A stretch of 64,000 nucleotides of DNA from Microbacterium sp. No. 7 (GTDB lineage: Bacteria; Actinomycetota; Actinomycetes; Actinomycetales; Microbacteriaceae): assembly GCF_001314225.1 (NCBI RefSeq), contig NZ_CP012697.1, positions 1,984,001-2,048,000 on the forward strand. The letters run 5' to 3'. The notes beneath the pieces are model-generated. The model made no database searches and was not told where the DNA came from. It saw only the letters and a program-made list of their open reading frames with translations. Positions 51,678 through 60,698 of this stretch are shown here, piece by piece (the first letter of the stretch is position 1; every line of letters begins with the position of its first letter). The translations under genes and the position numbers were made by a program.

Positions 51678-53819
51678 ATGCCGCCGCTCTCGCTCTCCAG
51701 CCCGCTCGAGAGCGCGCTCGGGCCGAAGACGGCGAAGACGTTCGCGCGCGCCTTCGGCATGGAGACGGTCGGCGACCTGCTCGACCACTATCCGCGCCGG
51801 CACGCGCAGCGGGGCGAGCTCACCCCCATCGCATCGCTGCCCGTGGGGGAGCAGGTGACGATCGTCGCCGAGATCATCTCGGTCACGTCGCGTCGCATGC
51901 GCCAGCGCAAGGGCAGCCTGCTCGAGGTCGTCATCGGCGACGGCTTCGGAACCGTGAGCCTCACGTTCTTCAACCAGGAGTGGCGCAAGAACGAGCTGAT
52001 CGCGGGACGGCGGGGGATCTTCTCCGGCAAGGTCGGCGAGTTCAAGTATCAGAAGCAGTTCGCGCACCCCGAGTACGAGCTGTTCGACGATCCGGTCGCC
52101 GCGAGCGAGAGCACCGAGCGGTGGGTCAACCGTCCGATCCCGATCTATCCCGCCACGAGCACGCTCACGAGCTGGACGATCGCGAAGAGCATCGCGACGG
52201 TGCTCGACGACCTCGGCGACGTGCCCGATCCGCTGCCCGACGCTCTGCGCGCCGAGCACGGCCTGCTCGATGCGCGCACCGCCCTCGTGCGGCTGCATCG
52301 TCCCGACACGCTCGATCAGATCGAGCCGGCGCGGCGGACGCTGCGCATGCACGAGGCCTTCGTGCTGCAGGCCGCGCTGCTGCAGCACCGTCAGCTGCTG
52401 CGGGCGATGCCCGCCGTCGTGCGCCGTCCGGGCGCGCTGCTGGAGAGGTTCGACGCCGATCTGGCGTTCACGCTCACCCCCGACCAGGCGGCGGTGGGGC
52501 ACATCGTCGCCGATGAGCTGCAGGGCGAGAGGCCGATGAACCGCCTCGTGCAGGGCGAGGTCGGCTCGGGCAAGACGCTGGTGGCGCTCCGGGCGATGCT
52601 CCAGGTCGCCGAGTCCGGCGGCCAGTCCGCGCTCATCGCCCCGACCGAGGTGCTCGCGGCCCAGCACGTGCGCTCGATCGCCCGCATGCTCGGCCCGCAG
52701 CTGTCGCCCGAGCTCATGCCGACGCTGCTGACGGGACAGCTGCCGGCCGCGGAGCGGCGAAAGGCGGCCCTGCGCGTCGCCTCGGGGCAGGCCCGCATCG
52801 TCGTCGGCACGCACGCGCTGCTGAGCGCGTCGACCACGTTCGCCGACCTCGGGCTCGTCGTCGTCGACGAGCAGCATCGCTTCGGCGTGGAGCAGCGCGA
52901 CAGCCTGCGCGCAAAGGGCATCGCCCCGCACGTCCTCGTGCTCACGGCGACGCCGATCCCCCGCACGGTCGCGATGACCGTGTTCGGCGACCTGGACGTC
53001 TGCACGATCCGCACCATGCCCGAGGGACGCGCGGGCATCTCCACGTTCGTCGCCCCGCTCGCGGAGAAGCCCGCGTGGTGGGCGCGCGTGTGGGACCGCA
53101 TCGCGGAGGAGGTGGCGCAGCGCCGTCAGGCGTTCGTCGTGTGCCCCTCGATCGACGCCGACGCGTCGACGTCCGACGAGGCCGATGAGCCGTCGGAGTC
53201 GGCGACGCGCTGGGGCGTCGTGCAGGTGCACGACATGCTGTCCCGGCATCCCTCGTACCGCGACGTCCGGTTCGAGATCCTGCACGGCAAGATGCCCAGC
53301 GACGAGAAGGACGCCGTCATGCAGGCCTTCTCGCGCGGCGACATCGACGTGCTCATCGCGACGACCGTCGTCGAGGTCGGCGTCGACGTGCCGAACGCCT
53401 CGACGATGGTGATCCTCGAGGCGGAGCGGTTCGGCGTGTCGCAGCTGCACCAGCTGCGCGGCCGGGTCGGGCGCGGCGGCCTGCCGGGCCTGTGCCTGCT
53501 CGTGACCGAGGCGGCCGCGGGCACGCCCGGGCGCGAGCGCGTCGAGGCGGTCGCGTCCACGACCGACGGGTTCGAGCTCGCCGAGATCGATCTGCAGCTG
53601 CGCGGCGAGGGCGACGTGCTGGGCGACGCGCAGTCGGGCGTGCGCTCCTCGCTGCGCCTGCTGCGGGTCGTCGCCGACGCCGATCTCATCGCGTACGCGC
53701 GCATCGAGGCCGACCGCGTGCTGCAGGACGACCCGGCGCTGCTGCGTCATCCCGGCCTCGCCGCGGCGATCGAGCGCCGCCTGGGTCAGCGCGAGCGCGC
53801 CGCGCTGACGAGGAGCTGA
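51678..53819 (+). CDS. recG: ATP-dependent DNA helicase RecG
   Basis: A 713-residue SF2 helicase that remodels stalled forks and branched DNA. The N-terminal wedge/OB domain (about 1-240) contains [11 protein letters not shown] and FFNQEWRKN. The helicase core has Walker [13 protein letters not shown], the DExH-type [21 protein letters not shown], and the C-terminal [14 protein letters not shown]. Length matches the family (about 690-740). TAGACT is 6 nt before the ATG, so the mRNA may be leaderless. Confidence 0.95.
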   Translation: MPPLSLSSPLESALGPKTAKTFARAFGMETVGDLLDHYPRRHAQRGELTPIASLPVGEQVTIVAEIISVTSRRMRQRKGSLLEVVIGDGFGTVSLTFFNQEWRKNELIAGRRGIFSGKVGEFKYQKQFAHPEYELFDDPVAASESTERWVNRPIPIYPATSTLTSWTIAKSIATVLDDLGDVPDPLPDALRAEHGLLDARTALVRLHRPDTLDQIEPARRTLRMHEAFVLQAALLQHRQLLRAMPAVVRRPGALLERFDADLAFTLTPDQAAVGHIVADELQGERPMNRLVQGEVGSGKTLVALRAMLQVAESGGQSALIAPTEVLAAQHVRSIARMLGPQLSPELMPTLLTGQLPAAERRKAALRVASGQARIVVGTHALLSASTTFADLGLVVVDEQHRFGVEQRDSLRAKGIAPHVLVLTATPIPRTVAMTVFGDLDVCTIRTMPEGRAGISTFVAPLAEKPAWWARVWDRIAEEVAQRRQAFVVCPSIDADASTSDEADEPSESATRWGVVQVHDMLSRHPSYRDVRFEILHGKMPSDEKDAVMQAFSRGDIDVLIATTVVEVGVDVPNASTMVILEAERFGVSQLHQLRGRVGRGGLPGLCLLVTEAAAGTPGRERVEAVASTTDGFELAEIDLQLRGEGDVLGDAQSGVRSSLRLLRVVADADLIAYARIEADRVLQDDPALLRHPGLAAAIERRLGQRERAALTRS

Positions 53820-53898
53820 CGAGAGCGCGGGCGGTTCGCGTCCGCGCGCGTCCAGGCTGGAGGCGGAGTCACAGCGAGGCAACGATAGGCTGGAGACC

Positions 53899-54396
53899 AT
53901 GAACAACCGGATCGCAGTTGTCCCGGGATCGTTCGATCCGCCGACACTCGGCCATCTCGACGTCATCCGCCGCGCGGCCTCGCTGTACGACGAGCTGCAC
54001 GTCCTGATCGTGCACAACCCCGGCAAGGAGGCGATGCTGCCGATCGCGCAGCGACTGAGCCTCCTGGAGCAGTCGATCACCGAGCAGGGGATCGAGGGCA
54101 ACGTCGTCGTCGCCTCGTGGAGCGTCGGGCTGCTGGTCGACTATGCGCGCGACGTCAACGCCGGCGTGCTGGTGAAGGGCATCCGCTCGCAGGTCGACGT
54201 CGCCTACGAGACCCCGATGGCGATCGTGAACCGGCATCTCGCGGAGATCGAGACCGTGTTCCTCCTGCCCGACCCGTCGCACGCGCTGGTCTCCAGCTCG
54301 CTGGTGCGCCAGGTCGCGGCGCTCGGCGGCGACGTGTCGCCGTTCGTGCCGGGCCCGGTCGCCCGCTTCCTCGACACGGGCGCGCGAGGGTTCTGA
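53899..54396 (+). CDS. coaD: Phosphopantetheine adenylyltransferase
   Basis: A 165-residue nucleotidyltransferase making dephospho-CoA from ATP and 4'-phosphopantetheine. The signature [14 protein letters not shown] contains the (H/T)xGH motif, and [20 protein letters not shown] is the second ATP-binding block. TAGGCT lies 7 nt before the ATG. It is followed 1 nt later by the YceD/DUF177 gene, the start of the yceD-rpmF-rnc-mutM run. Confidence 0.95.
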   Translation: MNNRIAVVPGSFDPPTLGHLDVIRRAASLYDELHVLIVHNPGKEAMLPIAQRLSLLEQSITEQGIEGNVVVASWSVGLLVDYARDVNAGVLVKGIRSQVDVAYETPMAIVNRHLAEIETVFLLPDPSHALVSSSLVRQVAALGGDVSPFVPGPVARFLDTGARGF

Positions 54397-54397
54397 C

Positions 54398-54958
54398 ATG
54401 GCCCGTTCACGCTTGAACGGCCCGTTCGTCTTCTCGGCGCACGACATCGTGCGCCGTCCCGGCGAGATGCGCGAGCTGGAGCGGACGGTGCCCGCTCCCG
54501 AGCGCTGGGGCGAGGGTCTCGTCTCCGTCGACAAGGAGACGCCCGTCGACCTGCGGGTGCGGCTGGAGTCGGTGCACGAGGGGATCCTGGTGACGGCGGA
54601 GGTCGACACGGAGTACGCGGGAGTGTGCGGACGATGCCTCACCGACATCGTCCGGCCAGTCGAAGTCGAGTTTCAGGAGCTGTTCGGGTATCCTGGGGAT
54701 GAAGCGACTGACCTGCAGGTTCAAGACGACCACGTGGATCTTGAAACTCTGGTCAGGGATGCGATCGTCCTGTCGCTTCCCTTCCAGCCGGTCTGTCAGC
54801 CGGATTGCCCCGGCCTCGACCCGGTGACGGGCGAGAAGCTGACGGAGCCTCCCGCGCCGGATGCCACGATCGACCCGCGCTGGGCCGCGCTGCAGGCCTA
54901 CACCCCAGACCACGAAGGCGACGCGTCAGTGCGCGCCGCCGAAGAAGAGAAGAGCTAG
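54398..54958 (+). CDS. yceD: YceD/DUF177 family protein
   Basis: A 186-residue protein of the DUF177 family almost always encoded just before rpmF and linked to large-subunit rRNA accumulation. The segment YAGVCGRCLTDIVRPVEVEFQELF, with CxxC, is the family core; a second pair occurs in QPVCQPDCPGLDP. The last residues are Glu/Lys-rich. It lies 2 bp before rpmF, so it is in the same operon. Confidence 0.88.
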   Translation: MARSRLNGPFVFSAHDIVRRPGEMRELERTVPAPERWGEGLVSVDKETPVDLRVRLESVHEGILVTAEVDTEYAGVCGRCLTDIVRPVEVEFQELFGYPGDEATDLQVQDDHVDLETLVRDAIVLSLPFQPVCQPDCPGLDPVTGEKLTEPPAPDATIDPRWAALQAYTPDHEGDASVRAAEEEKS

Positions 54959-54960
54959 TC

Positions 54961-55170
54961 ATGGCAGGTAACCCCCCGAAGCGGAAGGTCTCCCGTTCGA
55001 ACACCCGCTCGCGTCGCGCGCAGTGGAAGGCCGAGGCGCCCGCGCTGGTGAAGACGGTCGAGAACGGCAAGGTCGTCTACAGCCGCCCGCACCAGGCGAA
55101 GGTCGTCACCGACTCGCAGGGCACGGAGCTGTTCCTGGAGTACAAGGGCCGCAAGGTCGCCGACGTCTGA
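54961..55170 (+). CDS. rpmF: 50S ribosomal protein L32
   Basis: A 69-residue ribosomal protein. NPPKRKVSRSNTRSRRAQWK is the L32 signature. The zinc-ribbon cysteines found in other L32 proteins are absent, so this is a cysteine-free form of the type I associate with Microbacteriaceae. It lies between yceD and rnc with gaps of 2 and 4 bp. Confidence 0.96.
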   Translation: MAGNPPKRKVSRSNTRSRRAQWKAEAPALVKTVENGKVVYSRPHQAKVVTDSQGTELFLEYKGRKVADV

Positions 55171-55174
55171 CGTC

Positions 55175-55867
55175 GTGACCGGCGCTCCTGCACAGCACGC
55201 TGCGCTCACTCAGAAGCTCGGGGTCGATATCGATCCCGAGCTTCTGGTGCTTGCGCTGACGCACCGTTCGTTCGCCTACGAGAACGGCGGCATCGCCCAC
55301 AACGAGCGACTCGAGTTCCTCGGCGACACGATCCTCGGCCAGGCCGTGACCGTGCACCTCTACACGAGCCATCCCGAGCTCGACGAGGGGGCCCTCGCGA
55401 AACGGCGAGCGAGCGTCGTGTCGACCGTCGCCCTCGCCGAGGTGGCCCGCGGCATCGGGCTGGGGGAGTACATCCGGCTCGGCCGCGGGGAGGACCGCAC
55501 CGGCGGGCGCGACAAGGACTCGATCCTCGCCGACGCGACCGAGGCGATCCTCGGCGCGGTCTACCTCTCGGCCGGCCCCGAGGCCGCCAGCGCGCTCGTG
55601 CTGCGGCTGGTCGAACCGCTGCTCGCCGATCCCGACCGCTACGGCGCGGCGATCGATCCGAAGACGAGCCTGCAGGAGCTCGCGGCACGTCTCGGCATGG
55701 AGGCGCCCGTCTACACGGTCGACTCGACCGGTCCCGACCACGACCGTACCTTCACCGCGACGGTGTCGGTCGGCGACGCGTCGTGCACGGGCACCGGCAC
55801 GAGCAAGAAGCAGGCCGAGATGGCCGGTGCGCTCGCGCTGTGGCACGAGCTCTCGGCGCGTGCCTGA
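55175..55867 (+). CDS. rnc: Ribonuclease III
   Basis: A 230-residue dsRNA endonuclease that processes rRNA and structured mRNAs. The signature NERLEFLGDTILG (about residues 42-54) holds catalytic Glu and Asp. The second acidic pair lies in DSILADATEAILGAVYL, and the C-terminal dsRNA-binding domain ends SKKQAEMAGALALWHEL. The GTG start at 55175 is 4 bp after rpmF. Codons 13-24 form a near-perfect palindrome that would fold in the mRNA. The 3' end overlaps mutM by 8 bp. Confidence 0.95.
   Translation: MTGAPAQHAALTQKLGVDIDPELLVLALTHRSFAYENGGIAHNERLEFLGDTILGQAVTVHLYTSHPELDEGALAKRRASVVSTVALAEVARGIGLGEYIRLGRGEDRTGGRDKDSILADATEAILGAVYLSAGPEAASALVLRLVEPLLADPDRYGAAIDPKTSLQELAARLGMEAPVYTVDSTGPDHDRTFTATVSVGDASCTGTGTSKKQAEMAGALALWHELSARA
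55211..55246. repeat. 36-nt near-perfect palindrome inside rnc
   Basis: The 12 in-frame codons from CAGAAGCTCGGG to CCCGAGCTTCTG form a palindrome with a single G-T mismatch, which becomes a G-U wobble in RNA. The mRNA can fold into a 16-bp stem with an AUAU loop, 36 nt downstream of the rnc start codon. A stem in the early part of an RNase III message is a plausible autoregulatory cleavage site. Confidence 0.85.
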
Positions 55868-56765
55868 GCTGCCCGAGGTCGAAGTCGTCCGGGCCGGCCT
55901 CGAGCCCGCGATCACGGGCGCCCTCATCGAGGGCGTGAGCGTTCTCGACGAGCGGGCGCTCACCCGGCACCGCGGGGATGCCGCCGTCTTCACGTCCGCG
56001 CTCATGGGGCGACGTCTGACGGCGGCGGTGCGACGGGGCAAGTTCCTGTGGATGCCGCTCGACGGCGGGCGCGAGGCCGTCGTCGGCCATCTCGGCATGA
56101 GCGGCCAGCTCCTGCTGCGCGAGTCGGGTGCGCCGGCCGAGCGGCACGAGCGCGTGCGCATCGACATCCTGCATCCCGCGCACGGATCGCTCGCCGTCGT
56201 CTTCGCCGATCAGCGCACGTTCGGCTCGCTCGCGATCGACGAGCTGCGACCGTGTGCCGACGGGCTCGCGGGCGGCCGGGGGAGCGAGCTGCGCCTCGTG
56301 CCCTCGCAGGTCGCGCACATCGCGCGCGATCCGCTCGACCCGGGGTTCTCCGACGAGCGGTTCCGCGCGCTGCTCGCCCGCAAGGCGAGCGGCGTCAAGC
56401 GCGTGCTCCTCGACCAGACCGTGGCGAGCGGCATCGGCAACATCTATGCCGACGAGGCGCTGTGGGCGGCCCGCATCCACCCCGAGACGCCCGCGTCGGC
56501 GCTGGCGACGCGGAGCGTGAACCGGCTCCTCGCCGAGGTGCGCGCCGTGCTCGCGAAGGCACTGGCCGAGGGCGGCACGAGCTTCGACGCCCAGTACGTC
56601 AACGTGAACGGGCAGGCGGGATACTTCAGCAGGAGCCTCCAGGTCTACGGGCGTTCCGGGGAGCCCTGTCGTCGCTGCGGGGCGGCGATCAGGCGGGTCG
56701 CGTTCATGAATCGCTCCTCGCACTTCTGCCCACGTTGTCAGCGGGGGAGGAGCATTGAACCATGA
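55860..56765 (+). CDS. mutM: Formamidopyrimidine-DNA glycosylase
   Basis: A 301-residue DNA repair enzyme that removes 8-oxoguanine. After Met removal the N-terminal PELPEVEVVR gives the catalytic Pro1 and Glu2; GTG 55860 places them exactly. The helix-two-turn-helix region is DQTVASGIGNIYADEALW, and the C-terminal zinc finger is CRRCGAAIRRVAFMNRSSHFCPRCQ. It overlaps rnc by 8 bp and the following helicase gene by ATGA. Confidence 0.95.
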   Translation: MPELPEVEVVRAGLEPAITGALIEGVSVLDERALTRHRGDAAVFTSALMGRRLTAAVRRGKFLWMPLDGGREAVVGHLGMSGQLLLRESGAPAERHERVRIDILHPAHGSLAVVFADQRTFGSLAIDELRPCADGLAGGRGSELRLVPSQVAHIARDPLDPGFSDERFRALLARKASGVKRVLLDQTVASGIGNIYADEALWAARIHPETPASALATRSVNRLLAEVRAVLAKALAEGGTSFDAQYVNVNGQAGYFSRSLQVYGRSGEPCRRCGAAIRRVAFMNRSSHFCPRCQRGRSIEP

Positions 56766-59700
56766 GGCCCGATCAGACGGAAACGGAAGACGAGCGGCAG
56801 CGCATCCTGCGATTCTGGTGGATGCTCGAGCTCTTCAGCCCGCAGCGGGTTCCGAAGCCCACCCCGCGAGCAGTCCGATCCGGGGACCGGCAGGTGGTCG
56901 AATGGAGGCCCGGCGATCCGCTGCCGTGGGACGCGCTTCGGCCGCCGGAGCCCGTCGGCAAGACGAGACGGGTCTGGCAGCACACCGTCTATCTCGGCGT
57001 CTACGACCTCGAAGCGACCTACGAGAGCCTGCACGAGGCCTTCGGCGAGGACAGGGACGCGTACGATGAGCGCCCCGCCGGGCGAAGCGCGTGCGCCGGG
57101 CTTCTGGTCGACGGCGGCGGGCGGCTGGCGGCCGACTCCGCGGTTCTGTCCTCTGCGCTGTGGGGCGTGGGACGGATCGAGACGCTCGGCGCGCGCGGCG
57201 GCGCGTGGGCGGACGGGTTCCCGGCGGCCCAGCAGCGCCTGCTCGAAGCGGTCGACGAGCACGAGGGGCGTCGTCGCGAGGCAGCGGGGATAGACACGCC
57301 TCTCGCGCAGGACGGGGAATCGCTCGTGACGCTGATGCGCACGGCGCAGACCGTCGCGGGCGTCGCCGGCCGTCCTCGCCTCGCGACGGAGACGATCGTC
57401 GTCCAGTCCGTGGCGGTCTCGCTGCAGCGTGCGGATGAGACCGGCGACGCCGATTTCCTGAACAGCTTCTTCCTGGACGATCTCGCCGCCGTCCGGGAGG
57501 AGGTCGTCGGCGGTCGTCGCATGGGCGACGCCTTCGCGAGCTACCTGACGACCGACGGCGCCCTCGATCGTGCCGAGCGCGTGGATGTGATCCGAACCCG
57601 GGATGCGGCGGACCGCGGTGTGGCGGTGGAGCGTCTCCCGAAGGGACGCTGGCCCTCCGACCCGGCGCACGGTCTCTCGCTGCGGCAGCAGTTCGCGGTG
57701 AACCACGCCCTCGCCGACGTGGCGCCCGCTCGCGGGCTGATGGGGGTGAACGGTCCGCCGGGCACGGGGAAGACCACCATGCTGCGCGACGTCCTCGCCG
57801 GCAACGTCGTCGAACGCGCTCGGCGGCTGGCGTCGCTCGCCCGTTCTGAGGACGCGTTCACGTCGACGACCCACCTGTGGACCTCGGGGGACGGGCATCG
57901 CCGGGCCGTGCGCCAGCTGCGGCCCGAACTGACGGGTTACGAGATGGTGGTCGTGTCGGCGAACAACGCCGCCGTCGAGAACGTGACGGCGGAGATCCCC
58001 GCGCAGGGCGCGATCCACTCCCGGTGGCACGACGAGGCCGACTACTTCGCCGACATCGCCACCGAGGTGCTCGCCGACGTCGACGCGCAGAACGGCCACG
58101 CGCCGGAGGCCCGAGCCTGGGGACTGGTCGCCGCTCGCCTCGGCAACAAGCGCAATCGCAGCTCCTTCCGGTCGGCGTTCTGGTTCGACAAGAAGGATCC
58201 GCGCACGGGAGAGCCGGTGCCGGACAGCCCGCCGCGCATGCAGACCCGTCTCGTTCAGTGGCGTGACGGGACCGTTCCGCACAAGAGCTGGAAAGACGCG
58301 CGTGACGACTTCGCGCGGGCCGAGCAGCGGGTCGACGCGCTGCTGGCGAGGCGACGAGAGGCCCAGGAGCGCTGGGGCCGGCTCCCGCAGGCGATCGAGA
58401 CCGAGCGGAGCCGGCTCGAGCACACGGCACGGGTCCGATCTCAGCTCCACGGCGTCGAGGAGGAGGTGGCCGCCGAGCGGAGCGTCGTCGAACGGGCGCA
58501 CGGCGAGACCGCTCTCGCCGCGACGGTCCGCGATCGCCATGTCGGCGCCAGGCCAGGCGCGTGGGAGACGATCTTCACGTTCGGACGCGCCGTTCGCGAA
58601 TGGCGTGCGGCGCTGCATCCCCTCGAGGAACGCCTGCACGCCGTGGAGACCGCCCTGCACGATGCGGAGACACGCCTCCGCCTGCAGGAGGAGCGCGCCG
58701 CCGAGCTCCGGCGCGAGCTCGCCGAAGCCGAGGAGGGAGCAGCGCGCGCGTCGGCGTCCCTGGCCGACCTCCGGCAGCGGATCGAGACCGACAGGATGGA
58801 CGTCGGGCCGTCGTACCCGGACGAGGCGTGGACCGGCGAGGCGCGCGAGCTGCGCGCCCCCTGGCTCGACGCAGAGCTCGACGCCGCACGGTCGGATCTG
58901 TTCCTCGCCGCGATGCGGCTCCACCAGGATTTCCTCGCGAACACCGCCGCCACGGTGATCGACGGGCTCCGGGCCGCGCTGGAGATCGTCGCGGGCGGCG
59001 GCCCGCGCCACCTCGAGCCCGAGAAGCGGCTCGCAGCGTGGCAGCTGTTCTTTCTCGTCGTCCAGCTGGTCTCGACGACGTTCGCGTCGTTCGGGCGCAT
59101 GTTCGGCGACATCGGCGCCGAGAGCATCGGATGGGTCCTCGTCGACGAGGCCGGTCAGGCCTCGCCGCAGCACGCCGTCGGCGCGATCTGGCGCGCGCAG
59201 CGCGTGGTCGCCGTCGGCGACCCGCTCCAGTTGCAGCCCGTCGTGACGATCCCGCACAAGGCCCAGCGCGACATCGCCATCGCCTACGGGGTCACGGAGA
59301 CGTGGCTGCCTCCCCAGGCGTCGGTGCAGACGCTCGCCGACCGGGTGTCGCGCCACGGCACGACCCTTCAGCAGGGCGATCAGCGCGTGTGGGTGAGCGC
59401 GCCGCTGACGGTGCACCGCCGCTGCGACGACCCGATGTTCACCCTCTGCAACGAGATCGCCTACAACGGCATCATGGTGAACGGCGTCACGCGTCGCCCG
59501 GACGATCCGGACGAGCCGGATCCCTTCGACAGCGCCACCGGCCCGCTCATCGCCCGAAGCCATTGGGTGGACGAGCCGGCGCCGACCCGCGGGAGCCACC
59601 TTCAGGAGAACCAGATCGTCCGCCTGGAGAAGGCTCTCGCCTACCTCTCGGAACACGGCATCCCTCCGGAGGAGGTGATCGCGATCTCGCCGTTCCGAGC

Positions 59701-59974
59701 CGTCGCCGACCGGCTCGAGACGCTCTCGCGAAGCCATCCCGGACTCACGGCGGGCACGATCCACACGGCGCAGGGCAAGGAGGCGTCGGTGGTCTTCCTC
59801 GTCCTCGGCGGCGATCCCGCCTCTCCCGGTGCGAAGGCATGGGCGGCATCCACCGTCAACCTCGTCAACGTCGCGGCCAGTCGCGCGAGACGCCGGCTGT
59901 ACGTCATCGGCGACCGTGCCGCCTGGGCGAGGCACAACTACTTCCAGCAGCTCGCGGCATCCCTCGCGCCGTAG
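56762..59974 (+). CDS. Large SF1 (Upf1/DNA2-like) helicase with coiled-coil insertion
   Basis: A 1070-residue protein. An N-terminal region (1-310) of unknown fold is followed by the SF1 core: Walker A GPPGTGKTTML (near 330), motif Ia VVSANNAAVENV, Walker B WVLVDEAGQASP (near 790), motif III VVAVGDPLQLQP (near 818), TIHTAQGKEASVVFL (near 1000) and VAASRARRRLYVIGD (near 1040). About 180 residues between motifs Ia and II (roughly 510-690) are Arg/Glu-rich and predicted coiled coil. It starts in the mutM stop (ATGA). Substrate unknown; RNA/DNA remodelling or a defence role are both possible. Confidence 0.8.
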   Translation: MRPDQTETEDERQRILRFWWMLELFSPQRVPKPTPRAVRSGDRQVVEWRPGDPLPWDALRPPEPVGKTRRVWQHTVYLGVYDLEATYESLHEAFGEDRDAYDERPAGRSACAGLLVDGGGRLAADSAVLSSALWGVGRIETLGARGGAWADGFPAAQQRLLEAVDEHEGRRREAAGIDTPLAQDGESLVTLMRTAQTVAGVAGRPRLATETIVVQSVAVSLQRADETGDADFLNSFFLDDLAAVREEVVGGRRMGDAFASYLTTDGALDRAERVDVIRTRDAADRGVAVERLPKGRWPSDPAHGLSLRQQFAVNHALADVAPARGLMGVNGPPGTGKTTMLRDVLAGNVVERARRLASLARSEDAFTSTTHLWTSGDGHRRAVRQLRPELTGYEMVVVSANNAAVENVTAEIPAQGAIHSRWHDEADYFADIATEVLADVDAQNGHAPEARAWGLVAARLGNKRNRSSFRSAFWFDKKDPRTGEPVPDSPPRMQTRLVQWRDGTVPHKSWKDARDDFARAEQRVDALLARRREAQERWGRLPQAIETERSRLEHTARVRSQLHGVEEEVAAERSVVERAHGETALAATVRDRHVGARPGAWETIFTFGRAVREWRAALHPLEERLHAVETALHDAETRLRLQEERAAELRRELAEAEEGAARASASLADLRQRIETDRMDVGPSYPDEAWTGEARELRAPWLDAELDAARSDLFLAAMRLHQDFLANTAATVIDGLRAALEIVAGGGPRHLEPEKRLAAWQLFFLVVQLVSTTFASFGRMFGDIGAESIGWVLVDEAGQASPQHAVGAIWRAQRVVAVGDPLQLQPVVTIPHKAQRDIAIAYGVTETWLPPQASVQTLADRVSRHGTTLQQGDQRVWVSAPLTVHRRCDDPMFTLCNEIAYNGIMVNGVTRRPDDPDEPDPFDSATGPLIARSHWVDEPAPTRGSHLQENQIVRLEKALAYLSEHGIPPEEVIAISPFRAVADRLETLSRSHPGLTAGTIHTAQGKEASVVFLVLGGDPASPGAKAWAASTVNLVNVAASRARRRLYVIGDRAAWARHNYFQQLAASLAP

Positions 59975-59976
59975 TC

Positions 59977-59992
59977 CTGCACGACTGTGCAG
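59977..59992 (+). terminator. Small hairpin after the helicase gene
   Basis: CTGCAC-GACT-GTGCAG forms a 6-bp perfect stem 2 nt after the helicase stop. It lacks a U-tract, so its role as a terminator is uncertain. Confidence 0.4.
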
Positions 59993-60088
59993 CGGCACGT
60001 TCCGCACCACCGGATCGGGGCGGCTCGGCTAGGGTGAACCCGACACGGGAGAACCCGGGCCTTCGATCGAACGAGGGAGATCGGTGAG

Positions 60089-60658
60089 ATGAGACCGCTT
60101 CGATACTCGATCAATGTCACGCTCGACGGCTGCTGCCATCACGAGGCGGGGCTCCCGCCCGACGAGGAGTCGATGCGCTACTGGACCGACGAGATGGCGC
60201 GCGCGGATGCCCTGCTCTTCGGACGGATGACCTACCGGATGATGGAGTCGGCGTGGCGGAGGCCCGCCACCGGTGCGTGGCCCGACTGGATGAACGAGTG
60301 GGAGGTCCCGTTCGCCGAGGCCATCGACGGGGCGAGGAAGCACGTCGTGTCGAGCACGCTGAGCGAGGTCGACTGGAACGCCGAGCTGGTGCGAGGCGAC
60401 GTGGGGCAGGCTGTCCGGCGGCTCAAGGAGGAGCCGGGCGAGGGACTGTGGGCGGGCGGAGTGACGCTGCCCCTGGCGCTGGCGGATCTCGGGCTGATCG
60501 ACGAGTACGAGTTCGTCGTGCAGCCGGTCCTGGCCGGACACGGACCCACGCTCCTCGCCGGCCTGCGCGAGCGCATCGAGCTCGAGCTCGTGGACCGCCG
60601 GGAGTTCCGGTCGGGAGCGCTCGCCCTGCGGTACCGGCCCGTGCGAGCCCGAGCCTGA
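60089..60658 (+). CDS. RibD C-terminal/dihydrofolate reductase-fold protein
   Basis: A 189-residue protein of the DHFR-like RibD C-terminal family: INVTLDGCCHHEAGL at the N-terminus (the usual SLDG block), LLFGRMTYRMMESAW in the middle, and GVTLPLALADLGLIDEYEFVVQPVLAGHGPTLL near the end. It probably binds NADPH; no substrate can be assigned. ATG 60089 follows GGGAGATCGGTGAG. It is convergent with a second member of the same fold at 60699. Confidence 0.85.
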   Translation: MRPLRYSINVTLDGCCHHEAGLPPDEESMRYWTDEMARADALLFGRMTYRMMESAWRRPATGAWPDWMNEWEVPFAEAIDGARKHVVSSTLSEVDWNAELVRGDVGQAVRRLKEEPGEGLWAGGVTLPLALADLGLIDEYEFVVQPVLAGHGPTLLAGLRERIELELVDRREFRSGALALRYRPVRARA

Positions 60659-60698
60659 CGCGATGCGACCGGGCCGGCGCGAAGGGACCACGCCGCCG

